From: Runella slithyformis DSM 19594
GTDB taxonomy: Bacteria; Bacteroidota; Bacteroidia; Cytophagales; Spirosomataceae
Reading direction: 5' to 3'
DNA: 64,000 nt
Assembly (NCBI RefSeq): GCF_000218895.1
Contig: NC_015703.1
Coordinates: 4,415,001 to 4,479,000, forward strand
In this document: positions 16,185 through 24,745 of the stretch, piece by piece
Layout of the letters: each line of letters opens with the position of its first letter
Numbering within the stretch: position 1 is the stretch's first letter
Notes under the pieces: model-generated
Seen by the model: the letters and a program-made list of their open reading frames with translations, nothing else
Databases searched by the model: none
Told to the model about the DNA's origin: nothing
Made by a program: the position numbers and the translations under genes

Positions 16185-16673
16185 TTATTTAGTTTGATAT
16201 AATGCAATTCTGTTTCCTTCTGTGTCTTCAAATTCGGCAACAAATCCAATTCCATTGTCTGTTTTGGGATATAAAACTTGTCCACCATTTGAGGTAGCTA
16301 ATTTCAGTGTTTCATCAATATTTTCTGTCTTGAAGTAAATCACAACTCCATCTTTTGTCGGTTTGTAGATTTCTCCTTTTGCTAATGCTCCTGAAATTCC
16401 TGAATTTTCGTCAGCAAATGGAAACAATGCCATTTCATTATCGTCAATGTTTTCTTTGTCAAAGTTAAAGTGGAATACAGCATTGTAAAACTTAATTGCT
16501 CTTTCAATGTCAGTCACTGGGATTTCAAAATAAACAACTGGGTTTGATTTTTTTGTCATAAGATTTTTGTCAGTTTGTTTGCTTGATGTTTTTGGATTGT
16601 CACCACAAGAAGTTAGAAGTTGAATTAACACTCCAAAAGTTATTGTTGTCAATATATTTTTAGTTCTCTTCAT
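16185..16673 (-). CDS. VOC (glyoxalase-fold) lipoprotein
   Basis: A 162-residue protein with a lipoprotein signal (LIQLLTSC, Cys about residue 23). One VOC domain follows: NPVVYFEIPVTDIERAIKFY, ALFPFADENSGISGALAKG, GVVIYFKTENIDETLKLA and FVAEFEDTEGNRIALYQ at the end. VOC proteins usually bind a metal and act in the cytosol as bleomycin-type resistance or lyase/dioxygenase proteins. Export as a lipoprotein is uncommon. A second in-frame ATG (MTKKSNPVVYF) could give a cytosolic form equal to the typical stand-alone protein. The gene fills the interval between palindrome copies 4 and 5, with 47 bp from the core to the ATG and 18 bp from the stop to the next core, a cassette-like layout. Confidence 0.85.
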   Translation of the reverse strand: MKRTKNILTTITFGVLIQLLTSCGDNPKTSSKQTDKNLMTKKSNPVVYFEIPVTDIERAIKFYNAVFHFNFDKENIDDNEMALFPFADENSGISGALAKGEIYKPTKDGVVIYFKTENIDETLKLATSNGGQVLYPKTDNGIGFVAEFEDTEGNRIALYQTK

Positions 16674-16713
16674 TTAGCTTACTCTATCAATTTACAGGTT
16701 GTTTTAAAATAAC

Positions 16714-16845
16714 CGCTAACGGTTTCGGGCTTTGCGTTCGGGCGGGTTTCGGAGCACAAAACTCTCAACCAGCACTGAACTTGAATAGAAGCATAAAGCT
16801 CCAAGTTTGCACGTCACCCCGCCTGACGCAAAACCCGTGTTATAG
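16714..16845. repeat. attC-like 132-bp imperfect palindrome, copy 5
   Basis: Starts CGCTAAC (16714-16720) and ends GTTATAG (16839-16845). The arms CGGGCTTTGCGTTCGGGCGGG and the reverse complement of CCCGCCTGACGCAAAACCCG match. The middle has GGAGCACAAAACTCTCAA, nearly the same as copy 3. Its right end GTTATAGGCTGCC is the inverse of GGTTGCCTATAAC at 17844-17856, beyond the next gene. Confidence 0.75.
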
Positions 16846-16884
16846 GCTGCCATTCTTTTCTGTTCGATATGTTGTCCTGCCGAA

Positions 16885-17802
16885 TTAAACACTTGTCTTG
16901 CGTTTTAATGTTTCAATATCTTGCACTTGGTCGTATTCTTTTTTATGAATTTTTCTACTCGTTATGTCAATTTTTACTGTCGAAATAAACTCTTTAAAGT
17001 CAGCGTTCATAGTCAGTTTGTTGATTGTTTCCCAGTCAAGAGCTTCACGATATTTTGCAGGAAAAATAATTTCAGATGAATGAGGGTCTTCAAGATTTAG
17101 TTTTATAACTCCAATTCCGAATGATGTTGAAAGTCGAGATAGTTCACTTCTAAATTCTTCTTCTTCGGAAACTTCTGCTGCAACCAAATAACTTTCGTTT
17201 GCCCAAGTTGAGTTTGAAACTGTCTGAAAGAAACTCTCCCTTAAATTTCCAAAACTTAGTTCTCGTTTGAGTTCAAATGATAAAAGTCGGATTGAAATAT
17301 TTCCAATTGAAGAACTTAACTCGTAAACTTCTTGCTTCCAGTCGTCAAGCGGAAAGTAGCAACCAACTATGTCCGGGTGAACCCACTCACCAAATTCTTT
17401 TTTTGAAGATTGTGAATGGTTAATTGTCTTGGTGTAGCAATGTAAATGGTAATAAGCGTAATAGGTCAAGTATGGATGCAGGTCTTTCTCTAAAAAGTCA
17501 AACCGCTTTTTCTTAATTACGGTCGGCTCTTTTGAAATTGCTGTGTCAGAAAGGTCAAGTTGGCTTGCTTGAGATTTTAAATAAAATTTTTTCGGTCTGC
17601 TGTCTGTCTGTGCAAAAGGTGATTTTGGGTTGTCTTTTGCGTTAACATAAATCTGTGCACCAAGTGTCGCCCAGGGAGTTTTACCTTCACTGTTGAGTTG
17701 TTTGTCGTAACCCTTTTCTGTCGCCAAAGTCCAAATTTCGTTGGCAGTCATTGGTCGCTTTTCTTCTCTTAAAACTCTTTCGGCTAATTCTAAAAATGTC
17801 AT
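16885..17802 (-). CDS. HARE-HTH protein with restriction-nuclease-like C-terminus (HrgA-like)
   Basis: A 305-residue protein. The N-terminal 75 residues are a HARE-type winged helix: TFLELAERVLREEKRPMTANEIWTLA, then TPWATLGAQIYVNAKDNP and FAQTDSRPKKFYL. The C-terminal domain (from about residue 110) has EWVHPDIVGCYFP followed by LLSFELKRELSF and VAAEVSEE. That order (HPDIVG ... FELK) is the layout of a PD-(D/E)XK nuclease core and matches HrgA-like/COG2958 proteins found next to restriction systems. The gene occupies a single cassette-like unit between copy 5 and the motif at 17849. A DNA-targeted nuclease or modification-sensing role is likely but inferred. Confidence 0.75.
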   Translation of the reverse strand: MTFLELAERVLREEKRPMTANEIWTLATEKGYDKQLNSEGKTPWATLGAQIYVNAKDNPKSPFAQTDSRPKKFYLKSQASQLDLSDTAISKEPTVIKKKRFDFLEKDLHPYLTYYAYYHLHCYTKTINHSQSSKKEFGEWVHPDIVGCYFPLDDWKQEVYELSSSIGNISIRLLSFELKRELSFGNLRESFFQTVSNSTWANESYLVAAEVSEEEEFRSELSRLSTSFGIGVIKLNLEDPHSSEIIFPAKYREALDWETINKLTMNADFKEFISTVKIDITSRKIHKKEYDQVQDIETLKRKTSV

Positions 17803-17845
17803 ACGTTTTTGTCTTTATGTTTTGTGTTGCACTGTCGTCTTATGG

Positions 17846-17888
17846 TTGCCTATAACATCTGTATATACGAAACTAATTGCGCATATAC
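17846..17888. repeat. Terminal cassette core with inverted repeat
   Basis: GCCTATAAC (17848-17856) is the inverse of GTTATAGGC at the end of palindrome copy 5. It is followed by an inverted repeat GTATATAC (17861-17868) / GCATATAC (17881-17888). The longer 132-bp palindrome is not present here; the continuing sequence (AAATAACCTGCTTTACGC) leads directly into the ScfR-like gene. This looks like the outer boundary of the cassette-like region. Confidence 0.5.
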
Positions 17889-17926
17889 CTCCAAAATAAC
17901 CTGCTTTACGCAATGCACGCCGTCTT

Positions 17927-19423
17927 TTATGCCTCGTTGCTTAACATTTTCATGGCTTTTTGGATCGCTTCGTTTTTGCGCTTGCGCTGGAGTACGGTGG
18001 GGGCGGCCATGCGTTCTTTGCAGTCGAAGGAGGGGCAGCGCTCACAGGTCTCGTTTACTTCACGTTTGGAGATTTCGCCGTTGCTCAAAAACTTGATCTT
18101 GGAAAGCACGTTTTCGTCCAACCGAATGCCCATCGAAACGCTCACGTTGAGATTGGGCGTGGGCGACATCGGTTTGGCAAACGACACCACAAAGTACTGG
18201 TCCTGCGTGTCCATGTAATGCGACACCTGCGAACGGCACAGGATCTGTTCGTATTCGCCGCGCGATTGCAGCTCGGCCAATTCCTGCAAAATGGTCAGCG
18301 CCACCCACCGCCGGCAATAGTGCTCATCGCGCACGGTATGCGGGTTGTGCTTGCGCGCTATGTGCATTTCTTTGGTCAGGTCGAAGCGGTTCTGTCCCGC
18401 AAAATTATTGAATCGAAGGAAGAATAACTGGCTGATTCCGAAGTGTTTGGGGAGGATGTTGCTCAGTCGATAGCAAAAAGACTCGGGGGTGCTGTGGAAA
18501 AAGTTGATCATGTCGACCAATGCTTCCCCGTCAAAATGAGGCCGGGCAAAAAAGGCCGACAGTTTTTTGGCGAGCACTTCTCCTTTGATGATAATGGCAC
18601 TCGAAAAATAGGAAGCTTTGTAGTTGTTGAGCAGTTGCTCAAAGGATTCGGCTTCCACTAAGTGCGTGGTATTCAGACGGTTTTTGAGCTTCATGAATTG
18701 GTAGCCCAACTCGCGTCCGTAAATAAAGGCCCGCTGATTGGCGTCCAGCTGAGGACTGACGAGCAGCCGCAGCTTATCGCCCCGGGGAACGAGCATCGAA
18801 CGAATGCCGATGAGCTCGGGGTATTTTTTTTCGTCGATGAACTGAATTTCGTAAGGATAGTTTTTGACCAAAAGATCGGCCAGGTATTTATCATCCAAAA
18901 TCAATTCTTCGGGAATGGCGTAGTGTTTCAAAAACTGATCGGCTTCCTGCTCCAGGTCTTCAAAATAGTTATCGTACATCTCCTGATAGGTACGCAGCGC
19001 CGAGAAGTAAAATTGCTCGACCGACATGTTGTAGTTGCGCGCAATTTCGATGAGGGTTCCGATGAAGGCACTTAATTTGGTGGGAGCATCGGAGAGCATT
19101 TCCAGCAGGTCGGCGGGGTCGATCCCAAACAGGTCGAGCGGGAGTTCGGTGAGGATATTCGACTGCAACAGTTCTGAGATCGGCTCCAGTTTTTTGCTTA
19201 ACTTAATGGAAACCAACGAGTCGTATTCGACATCCAATGCCCGCGAAAGGGCCATGATCTTGTCGGACTTAGGGTATTTTTTTCCTTTTTCAATTTCGTT
19301 GATGTAGGAAATGGACAGTCCGGTGAGTTGTGACAGATCGCTTAAGGACAGTGATTTGTCAAGACGAAGTTGTTTTAATTTGAGCCCGAAAACGAGGCGA
19401 ATATTATCTTGGTTAAGAGACAC
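17927..19423 (-). CDS. XRE-family regulator of the ScfR/DUF2083 type
   Basis: A 498-residue protein. The N-terminal Xre helix-turn-helix is KSLSLSDLSQLTGLSISYIN followed by EIEKG (about residues 19-43). The middle region is ImmA/IrrE-like but carries YGRELGYQFMKL where a zincin would have HExxH, so protease activity is unlikely. The C-terminal DUF2083 region has a cysteine cluster CERCPSFDCKERMAAP (near residues 456-471). This architecture is that of short-chain fatty acyl-CoA regulators (RamB/ScfR), which control acetate or propionate metabolism genes in other phyla. It lies just beyond the cassette-like region, and its GC-richer composition resembles the housekeeping block to its right. Confidence 0.85.
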   Translation of the reverse strand: MSLNQDNIRLVFGLKLKQLRLDKSLSLSDLSQLTGLSISYINEIEKGKKYPKSDKIMALSRALDVEYDSLVSIKLSKKLEPISELLQSNILTELPLDLFGIDPADLLEMLSDAPTKLSAFIGTLIEIARNYNMSVEQFYFSALRTYQEMYDNYFEDLEQEADQFLKHYAIPEELILDDKYLADLLVKNYPYEIQFIDEKKYPELIGIRSMLVPRGDKLRLLVSPQLDANQRAFIYGRELGYQFMKLKNRLNTTHLVEAESFEQLLNNYKASYFSSAIIIKGEVLAKKLSAFFARPHFDGEALVDMINFFHSTPESFCYRLSNILPKHFGISQLFFLRFNNFAGQNRFDLTKEMHIARKHNPHTVRDEHYCRRWVALTILQELAELQSRGEYEQILCRSQVSHYMDTQDQYFVVSFAKPMSPTPNLNVSVSMGIRLDENVLSKIKFLSNGEISKREVNETCERCPSFDCKERMAAPTVLQRKRKNEAIQKAMKMLSNEA

Positions 19424-19479
19424 GACAGGGATTGTTATTACCGTGTAAATTTAGTACTTTTTCCGAAAAACGTAGTACT

Positions 19480-22400
19480 TTATATGAGGTTTCCGTAGCC
19501 TCCTCCGCCGGGCGTTTCGAGGCAAAGCACATCGCCCGCTGCGGCCTCCAGGCTGCAGATGCCCGCCAAAGCTTCCGTGGTTCCGTCGGTTCGCGTGAGG
19601 GTTTGGCGTCCCGTTTGTCCGACCTGACCGCCGGCCATGCCATACGGCGGTACGTTTCGGTGCTGGGTGATGAGCGTGACGCGCAGCGGCTCCAGAAAGC
19701 GTATTTCGCGGACCACACCGTCGCCGCCGTGCCATTTTCCTTTACCTCCCGACCCTTTTCGAATGGAAAATTGATTCAGACGGACGGGGTAGCGGCGCTC
19801 CAGTTCTTCGGGGTCGGTGATGCGCGTATTGGTCATGTGCTGGTGCACCGCCGAGCGGCCGTGCGCGCCCCTGCTTGCGCCCGTACCGCCGCAGATGGTT
19901 TCATAATAGCCGAATGTGCCGTTGCCAAACAGAAAGTTATTCATCGTTCCCTGACTACAGGCCGCCAATTCAAAGGCTTTCAGCAGCGTATCCACCAACC
20001 GTTGACTGACCTCCGTATTGCCGCCCACCACGGCGGGGCACTGCGTAGGGTCATCGCTGAAAGAAGGGTGGAGAAAGCTGTTTTCGGGCAAAACAACCTC
20101 CACGCCCCGCATCAGTCCTTCGTTCAACGGAATATTTTTGTTGACCAACAACCGCAATACGTACAGAATCGCGCTGTAAATAATGGAAATATTGGCGTTG
20201 AGGTTGTGCGGATGGCAGGGAGACGTGCCCGTGAAATCAAACCGGAGGGTTGTGTCGGGGGCGTGATCTTCCTGTGAGAGCGTTACGGCCAATTGGATGG
20301 TATGGCCATCGTCCAACGTTTCGGATGCTTCGAATTTCTTATTCTTAAAGGCGGACACTGCCTGTTGCAGCGCCTCAAAAGCACTGTCTTTCAACAGCTT
20401 CATGTATAGCTGTACTTTCTCCAACCCATGCTGTGCCGCGAGCGTTTGCAGGGCTGCTTCCCCCGAGCGCAGCGAAGCCAGCGCCGCGTTGATATCGGCT
20501 ATATTCTCGGTCAGGGCGCGGGTGGGGTAGGAGGAGTGGGTAAACAGGCGCTCCATGCTTTCCCACTGCATTTCACCGTTTTTGACCAGATAGGTCGGTA
20601 AAATGACGACTCCTTCTTCGTCGAGCGAGGTGGCATCGGGTGGCATGGAGCCGGGCGTTCGGCCGCCGATCTCGGCGTGGTGGGCACGGTTGATGACGTA
20701 GCCGATCAGGCGTTCGTCGGGCGTAAACACCCCCGCCAGAATGGTCACGTCCGGCAGGTGCGAGCCGCCGTATTTGGGGTGATTGGTGATGATGACATCG
20801 CCGGGGCCGATGGGTATTTTTTCGCGCACTAAGCGCGCGCATACGCCCAAACTGCCCAAATGCACGGGAATATGGGGCGCATTGACCAATAATTCCGCCT
20901 CGGTATCCAGCAGGGCACAGGAGAAATCCAGCCGTTCTTTGACGTTGACGGAAAAGGCGGTCCGCTGCAATTGCGCGCCCATTTCTTCGGCAATGGCCAT
21001 GAAACGGTTCGTAAAAAGCTCCAATTCAACGGCTCGGTTGGCGTCGGGTTGGGCCGCGTCTTGGGTCGTTTGTGCAATGCGCTGCACCACAATGTCGCGC
21101 GTGGGGGTGGCTACGGCCTTCCAGCCTGCCGGAATGAAAGATGTGGAGGTGGGGTTGAGCAATACCGCCGGACCGGTGAAAAAATCGCCCTCCGACAGGT
21201 GTTCCCAATCATACACCGGATACGTCATCTGTTTGAATGGGTCGGCTTCTCTGACTGCCCGGCAGACGGCGTGCGGCGGTTGCGGCAGTTGCTTTTCGCC
21301 CGCAATGATCTTGATGCTTTCCACTTCAATCGAGCGCGTGGCAGGGCAGTAACCAAACAACTGCCGGTATTTTTCGCGAAACCGCCGCGGCAGACTTTCG
21401 AGGTGCCGGCCGTCTGTTTCCAGCGCGTTTTCCTGTCCTTTGAAGCGCAGATACAGCAAGATTGCGCGTACCTCCACGGCGTCGATGCCTTCCTTCAGCA
21501 GCGCTTCGCGGGCGGTTTGGGAAAGTGCCTCAATGAGTTCCGGGAGTCGGTCGGTGAGCTCCTCCAGGGGTGTAAGCACCTGTCGGCTCACGATCCGCTC
21601 TACCCGCGCCTGACCCATGCCGTAGGCGCTCAGCAAGCCGGCATCGTAGGGTAAGATCACCGTGGAGATGTTTAGGATTTCGGCCAGTTGACAACCGTGC
21701 AGCCCGCCGGCACCGCCAAAAGTAAGCAGGGGATAGTCTTTGGGGTCAAAGCCTTTGGCGACCGAAATGCGGCGGATGGCCTCGGCCATTTTTTCATTGG
21801 CGATTTGCTCCAACCCGTGCAGCAATTCCTCTTCGGTGAGATGTTGGCCGGTTTGGGTAACAATCGTTTGCTGAAGCGCAGCCAGGGCTTCGCGGGCTTT
21901 GTCAATGCGTACCGGAATCCCAAAACGCGACGTATCCAGTTTTCCCAACAGCAGATTGATATCCGTGACGGTCAGCGGTCCGCCGGCTCCGTAGCAGGCC
22001 GGGCCCGGAGAGGCTCCGGCGCTTTCGGGCCCTACGCGGAGTTTTTGGCCGTCAAAGGAGCAAATTGAACCGCCGCCGGCGGCCACCGTTTCAATGGCGA
22101 GCGTGGGGTTGTGAAGCTCGATCCCCTCAATTTTGGTGACAAATTCCAGGTCCGGCTTTCCGTCAAAACGGGCCGTATCGGTACTGGTACCGCCCATATC
22201 GAAGGTCAGACAGCGCTCAAAACCAAGTTGTTGGGCAATGGCCGCCGCCCCCACCATCCCTCCCGCCGGTCCGCTCAGGAGGCTGTCTTTTGCCCGAAAG
22301 GCATCGGCGCTGACCAGCCCCCCCGCACTGGTCATGATGCGCAGGGTTTGGCGGCCCAGGGCCTTTTTGATGTTGTCAATATAGTCGGTTAAAATGGGTT

Positions 22401-23220
22401 GCAGGTAGGCATTTACCAACGCCGTTTGGGTTCGTTTGAGGTAATTGATACCCGCGTATAATTCCGATGAACTGCTGATGGAGGCGTACTTTCGGTGATG
22501 AAGCAGATCGCTGAGCTGCCGTTCATGAACGGGATTGACATAGCTGTGCAAAAACGAAATGGCCACGGAATGCCGGTCAGAACCCGGCACGGGAACCTCG
22601 GCTGCGCTGAAAGAGGCAATGACGTTTCCGGCCGCATCCAAACGTTCGGGTACTTCAATGACCTCGTCGTACAGCAGCGTGGGTTCGGGGATGGCCAACT
22701 GAAACAGATGAGGGCGTTGCTGCGTCCCGATTCGTACCGCATCTTTGAAGCCTTCGGTCACGTAGAGGGTCACGGGAGCCCCCTTGCGTTCGAGCAGTGC
22801 ATTGGTACCTTTGGTGGTGCCAAGCCGCATGGTCAGTGCCGGGAAGGGTTCGGAAAGAGGGGTTTCGGTCACAATACGCGTTGCCAGGACCGGTGCTTCT
22901 TCGTGCGTTGTGACCTCAAAATCGACGGGAAAAGAAGGGGGTAATGCAATATCGCGCTCTAATTCAAGCCTACCTCCGCTGACGTTGACGATTTTCACAA
23001 ATGCCGTTTCACCGGCGAGCCGAAAAGAATAGCCGGTGATCAATGTATTCTCAAAGGCCCAATGGGTGGCAATTTTATAGGTGTTAGGGGCGGTCTTCTC
23101 CACGAGGCGGCCTCTCAAAAAGCTGCTGCTCAGCACTTTCGTACGTTTTAAAGTTCCCGAAGGACTCACGGCTAAACAGTCGGTAAAAGTGCCTCCCGTA
23201 TCAATCCAAATTTGCCACAT
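19480..23220 (-). CDS. 5-oxoprolinase / hydantoinase A-B fusion protein
   Basis: A 1,246-residue cytosolic enzyme. The N-terminal hydantoinase A part starts MWQIWIDTGGTFTDCLAVSP and includes TMRLGTTKGTNALLERKGAP, TFDMGGTSTDTARFDG and GPACYGAGGPLTVTD. The hydantoinase B part (about from residue 720) includes RLDFSCALLDTE, GDVIITNHPKYGGSHLPDVT and GGGYG at the end. The fused order and length are as in eukaryotic-type 5-oxoprolinase, which opens 5-oxoproline to glutamate using ATP. It could equally act on hydantoins or related rings. It starts about 108 bp after gldF ends on the same strand. Confidence 0.92.
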   Translation of the reverse strand: MWQIWIDTGGTFTDCLAVSPSGTLKRTKVLSSSFLRGRLVEKTAPNTYKIATHWAFENTLITGYSFRLAGETAFVKIVNVSGGRLELERDIALPPSFPVDFEVTTHEEAPVLATRIVTETPLSEPFPALTMRLGTTKGTNALLERKGAPVTLYVTEGFKDAVRIGTQQRPHLFQLAIPEPTLLYDEVIEVPERLDAAGNVIASFSAAEVPVPGSDRHSVAISFLHSYVNPVHERQLSDLLHHRKYASISSSSELYAGINYLKRTQTALVNAYLQPILTDYIDNIKKALGRQTLRIMTSAGGLVSADAFRAKDSLLSGPAGGMVGAAAIAQQLGFERCLTFDMGGTSTDTARFDGKPDLEFVTKIEGIELHNPTLAIETVAAGGGSICSFDGQKLRVGPESAGASPGPACYGAGGPLTVTDINLLLGKLDTSRFGIPVRIDKAREALAALQQTIVTQTGQHLTEEELLHGLEQIANEKMAEAIRRISVAKGFDPKDYPLLTFGGAGGLHGCQLAEILNISTVILPYDAGLLSAYGMGQARVERIVSRQVLTPLEELTDRLPELIEALSQTAREALLKEGIDAVEVRAILLYLRFKGQENALETDGRHLESLPRRFREKYRQLFGYCPATRSIEVESIKIIAGEKQLPQPPHAVCRAVREADPFKQMTYPVYDWEHLSEGDFFTGPAVLLNPTSTSFIPAGWKAVATPTRDIVVQRIAQTTQDAAQPDANRAVELELFTNRFMAIAEEMGAQLQRTAFSVNVKERLDFSCALLDTEAELLVNAPHIPVHLGSLGVCARLVREKIPIGPGDVIITNHPKYGGSHLPDVTILAGVFTPDERLIGYVINRAHHAEIGGRTPGSMPPDATSLDEEGVVILPTYLVKNGEMQWESMERLFTHSSYPTRALTENIADINAALASLRSGEAALQTLAAQHGLEKVQLYMKLLKDSAFEALQQAVSAFKNKKFEASETLDDGHTIQLAVTLSQEDHAPDTTLRFDFTGTSPCHPHNLNANISIIYSAILYVLRLLVNKNIPLNEGLMRGVEVVLPENSFLHPSFSDDPTQCPAVVGGNTEVSQRLVDTLLKAFELAACSQGTMNNFLFGNGTFGYYETICGGTGASRGAHGRSAVHQHMTNTRITDPEELERRYPVRLNQFSIRKGSGGKGKWHGGDGVVREIRFLEPLRVTLITQHRNVPPYGMAGGQVGQTGRQTLTRTDGTTEALAGICSLEAAAGDVLCLETPGGGGYGNLI

Positions 23221-23328
23221 GGTAGAGAAAGGGTTAATGTTAAAAGTGAAGGGTTAAAGGCGAAAGATCATGAGGTTGGGCTCTCATTTTCTTTGCTCTT
23301 AACCCTTCTTGGTGATGGTATTGTAATG

Positions 23329-24057
23329 TTATTTACGTCGGGCCGATACGCGGTAGTGGGTCAGCCACAAAAATACGGCTGTGACACTGAAAAGATACAC
23401 GACATTGCGGGAGTCGATCAGGCCGCGTCCCAAGTCGGCGTATTGTTCGTCGAGCGAGATCCAGGCCAGCGGATAGGCCAGTGAGCCCCAAAAGTCCAAT
23501 TGGGCGATGGCTCCCAAACCGTTGTAAAGCAAAAAGGAAATGAAAACCCCCAGCACAAAAGCTACGATCTGGTTGTCGCTCAGCGAAGACGTCCATAATC
23601 CTACGGCGACAAAAACGGCGCACAAAAGCGTCAGGCCAATGTACGAGCCAAAAATTTGGGCAGAATCTACGTTGCCAACGGGATTGCCGAGCTGATATAT
23701 ACTGAAATAGTACAGCAGTGTTGGCAGAAGTGTGACAAGTGCAAGGGCCAGACTTGCCCAAAATTTACCCAAGATCAGCCCCCAAGTGCTGAGCGGTTTG
23801 GTTAAAAGCAATTCGATGGTGCCGTTCCGAACTTCTTCCGCCAGCGCCCGCATCGTGATGGCAGGGATCAGAAAAAGCAGTACAAACGGAGTAAGGCTGA
23901 AAAAAGTCCCCAGATCGGCGTAGCCGTAATTAAGAATATTGGTGTCAGGAAATACCCACATCAGTAAACCCACGGCCGTCAAAAAAACGGCCATGACGAT
24001 GTAAGCGGTCAAAGAACTGAAAAAGGAATTGATTTCTTTACGAAAAACAGCGAGCAT
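23329..24057 (-). CDS. gldF: Gliding-motility-type ABC transporter permease GldF
   Basis: A 242-residue ABC-2 permease with about six membrane segments. It starts MLAVFRKEINSFFSSLTAYIVM and contains FFSLTPFVLLFLIPAITMRALAEE, RNGTIELLLTKPLS and GKFWASLALALVTLLPTLLYY. These match GldF of Bacteroidota, which with GldA (ATPase) and GldG forms a transporter linked to gliding and required in some species. The next gene downstream is the oxoprolinase, with no gldG-like gene between them, so the usual gldF-gldG pairing is not seen here. GldG may be elsewhere. The gene starts 45 bp after the DUF4199 gene ends, so the two may be co-transcribed. Confidence 0.9.
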   Translation of the reverse strand: MLAVFRKEINSFFSSLTAYIVMAVFLTAVGLLMWVFPDTNILNYGYADLGTFFSLTPFVLLFLIPAITMRALAEEVRNGTIELLLTKPLSTWGLILGKFWASLALALVTLLPTLLYYFSIYQLGNPVGNVDSAQIFGSYIGLTLLCAVFVAVGLWTSSLSDNQIVAFVLGVFISFLLYNGLGAIAQLDFWGSLAYPLAWISLDEQYADLGRGLIDSRNVVYLFSVTAVFLWLTHYRVSARRK

Positions 24058-24101
24058 GATCCGGAGGGTTGGTCCTGAAATGTGTAGAAAGAACGGGTAG
24101 G

Positions 24102-24620
24102 TTATTCCATTTCAAAAGGCTTGTCTTTTTTCATAATGGCTGAAATGATGAGTGCAATGATGAAACCGATAAAAATAGAACCGATTACCCCAATGGCAAA
24201 CGTAATGCCCGGACTGGAAAATTTCTGCGTCATTTCCACGGCCTGCTCTATCTGAGCGTCGTCCATGCCGCGATTTTCCAAGTCCTCACGAACTTTGTCA
24301 AGGATCTGCTGACGCAGGGTTGTATCAATGAATTCCTGATAGATATACGAATAAACGGCGGAAAGAAAGCCCGAGATTCCTGCCATCAACGTGCCGATGC
24401 CAAGGCCTTGTCCATAAGACATAAAGCCGCCGTTCAATGTTCTGAATTCTTTCATCGCCAACACCATGACTATAATCGTAATGACGGTCCCGAGCCACGC
24501 CAGACCGGTATTGGCGGCCTGGCCGGAAACATAGAGCACAGTCATAAAGATGATCCCGGCCACTCCTGAGATGATGCCGAATTTTAAGGCGGTACGCGCG
24601 GTAGTTGTTTGTGTTTCCAT
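24102..24620 (-). CDS. DUF4199 family membrane protein
   Basis: About 172 residues from the ATG at 24620 (METQTTTARTALKFGIISG); the 28 residues upstream in the longer ORF look spurious. Four hydrophobic helices are visible (FGIISGVAGIIFMTVLYVSG, LAWLGTVITIIVMVLAM, GQGLGIGTLMAGISGFLSAVYSY, FAIGVIGSIFIGFIIALIISAIM). The central FRTLNGGFMSYGQGLGIG motif and a helical EQAVEMTQKF linker are typical of DUF4199, an uncharacterised Bacteroidota family. It ends with KKDKPFEME in the cytosol. It sits between lptB and gldF on the same strand. Confidence 0.85.
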   Translation of the reverse strand: METQTTTARTALKFGIISGVAGIIFMTVLYVSGQAANTGLAWLGTVITIIVMVLAMKEFRTLNGGFMSYGQGLGIGTLMAGISGFLSAVYSYIYQEFIDTTLRQQILDKVREDLENRGMDDAQIEQAVEMTQKFSSPGITFAIGVIGSIFIGFIIALIISAIMKKDKPFEME

Positions 24621-24745
24621 AAAATCAGTGGTTAAGTAGTTTATCGACGGTAAAAGTAAAAAGTGCGCAGGATAGAATGAAAATAAATGGATAAAAGGTT
24701 TCAAACTAAGCTAAATGGCGTTTGAAAATTACTAAGCTCCAATGA

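Noticed and set aside
5892..16845. The palindromes as simple transcription terminators
   Set aside because: They are 132-144 bp, share conserved cores and middles, lack T-runs, and the cores match across genes, which terminators would not show.
5892..17888. An integron integrase gene within the window
   Set aside because: No tyrosine recombinase motif pattern (R..HxxR..Y) was found in any reading frame of the region or its flanks, so the integron reading stays an inference.
18800..19423. An active metalloprotease domain in the ScfR-like regulator
   Set aside because: The position of HExxH reads GRELGY, so metal binding is not supported.
19432..20277. Long plus-strand ORF opposite the oxoprolinase gene
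   Set aside because: It is an antisense shadow in GC-rich coding sequence; no motif or signal is present.
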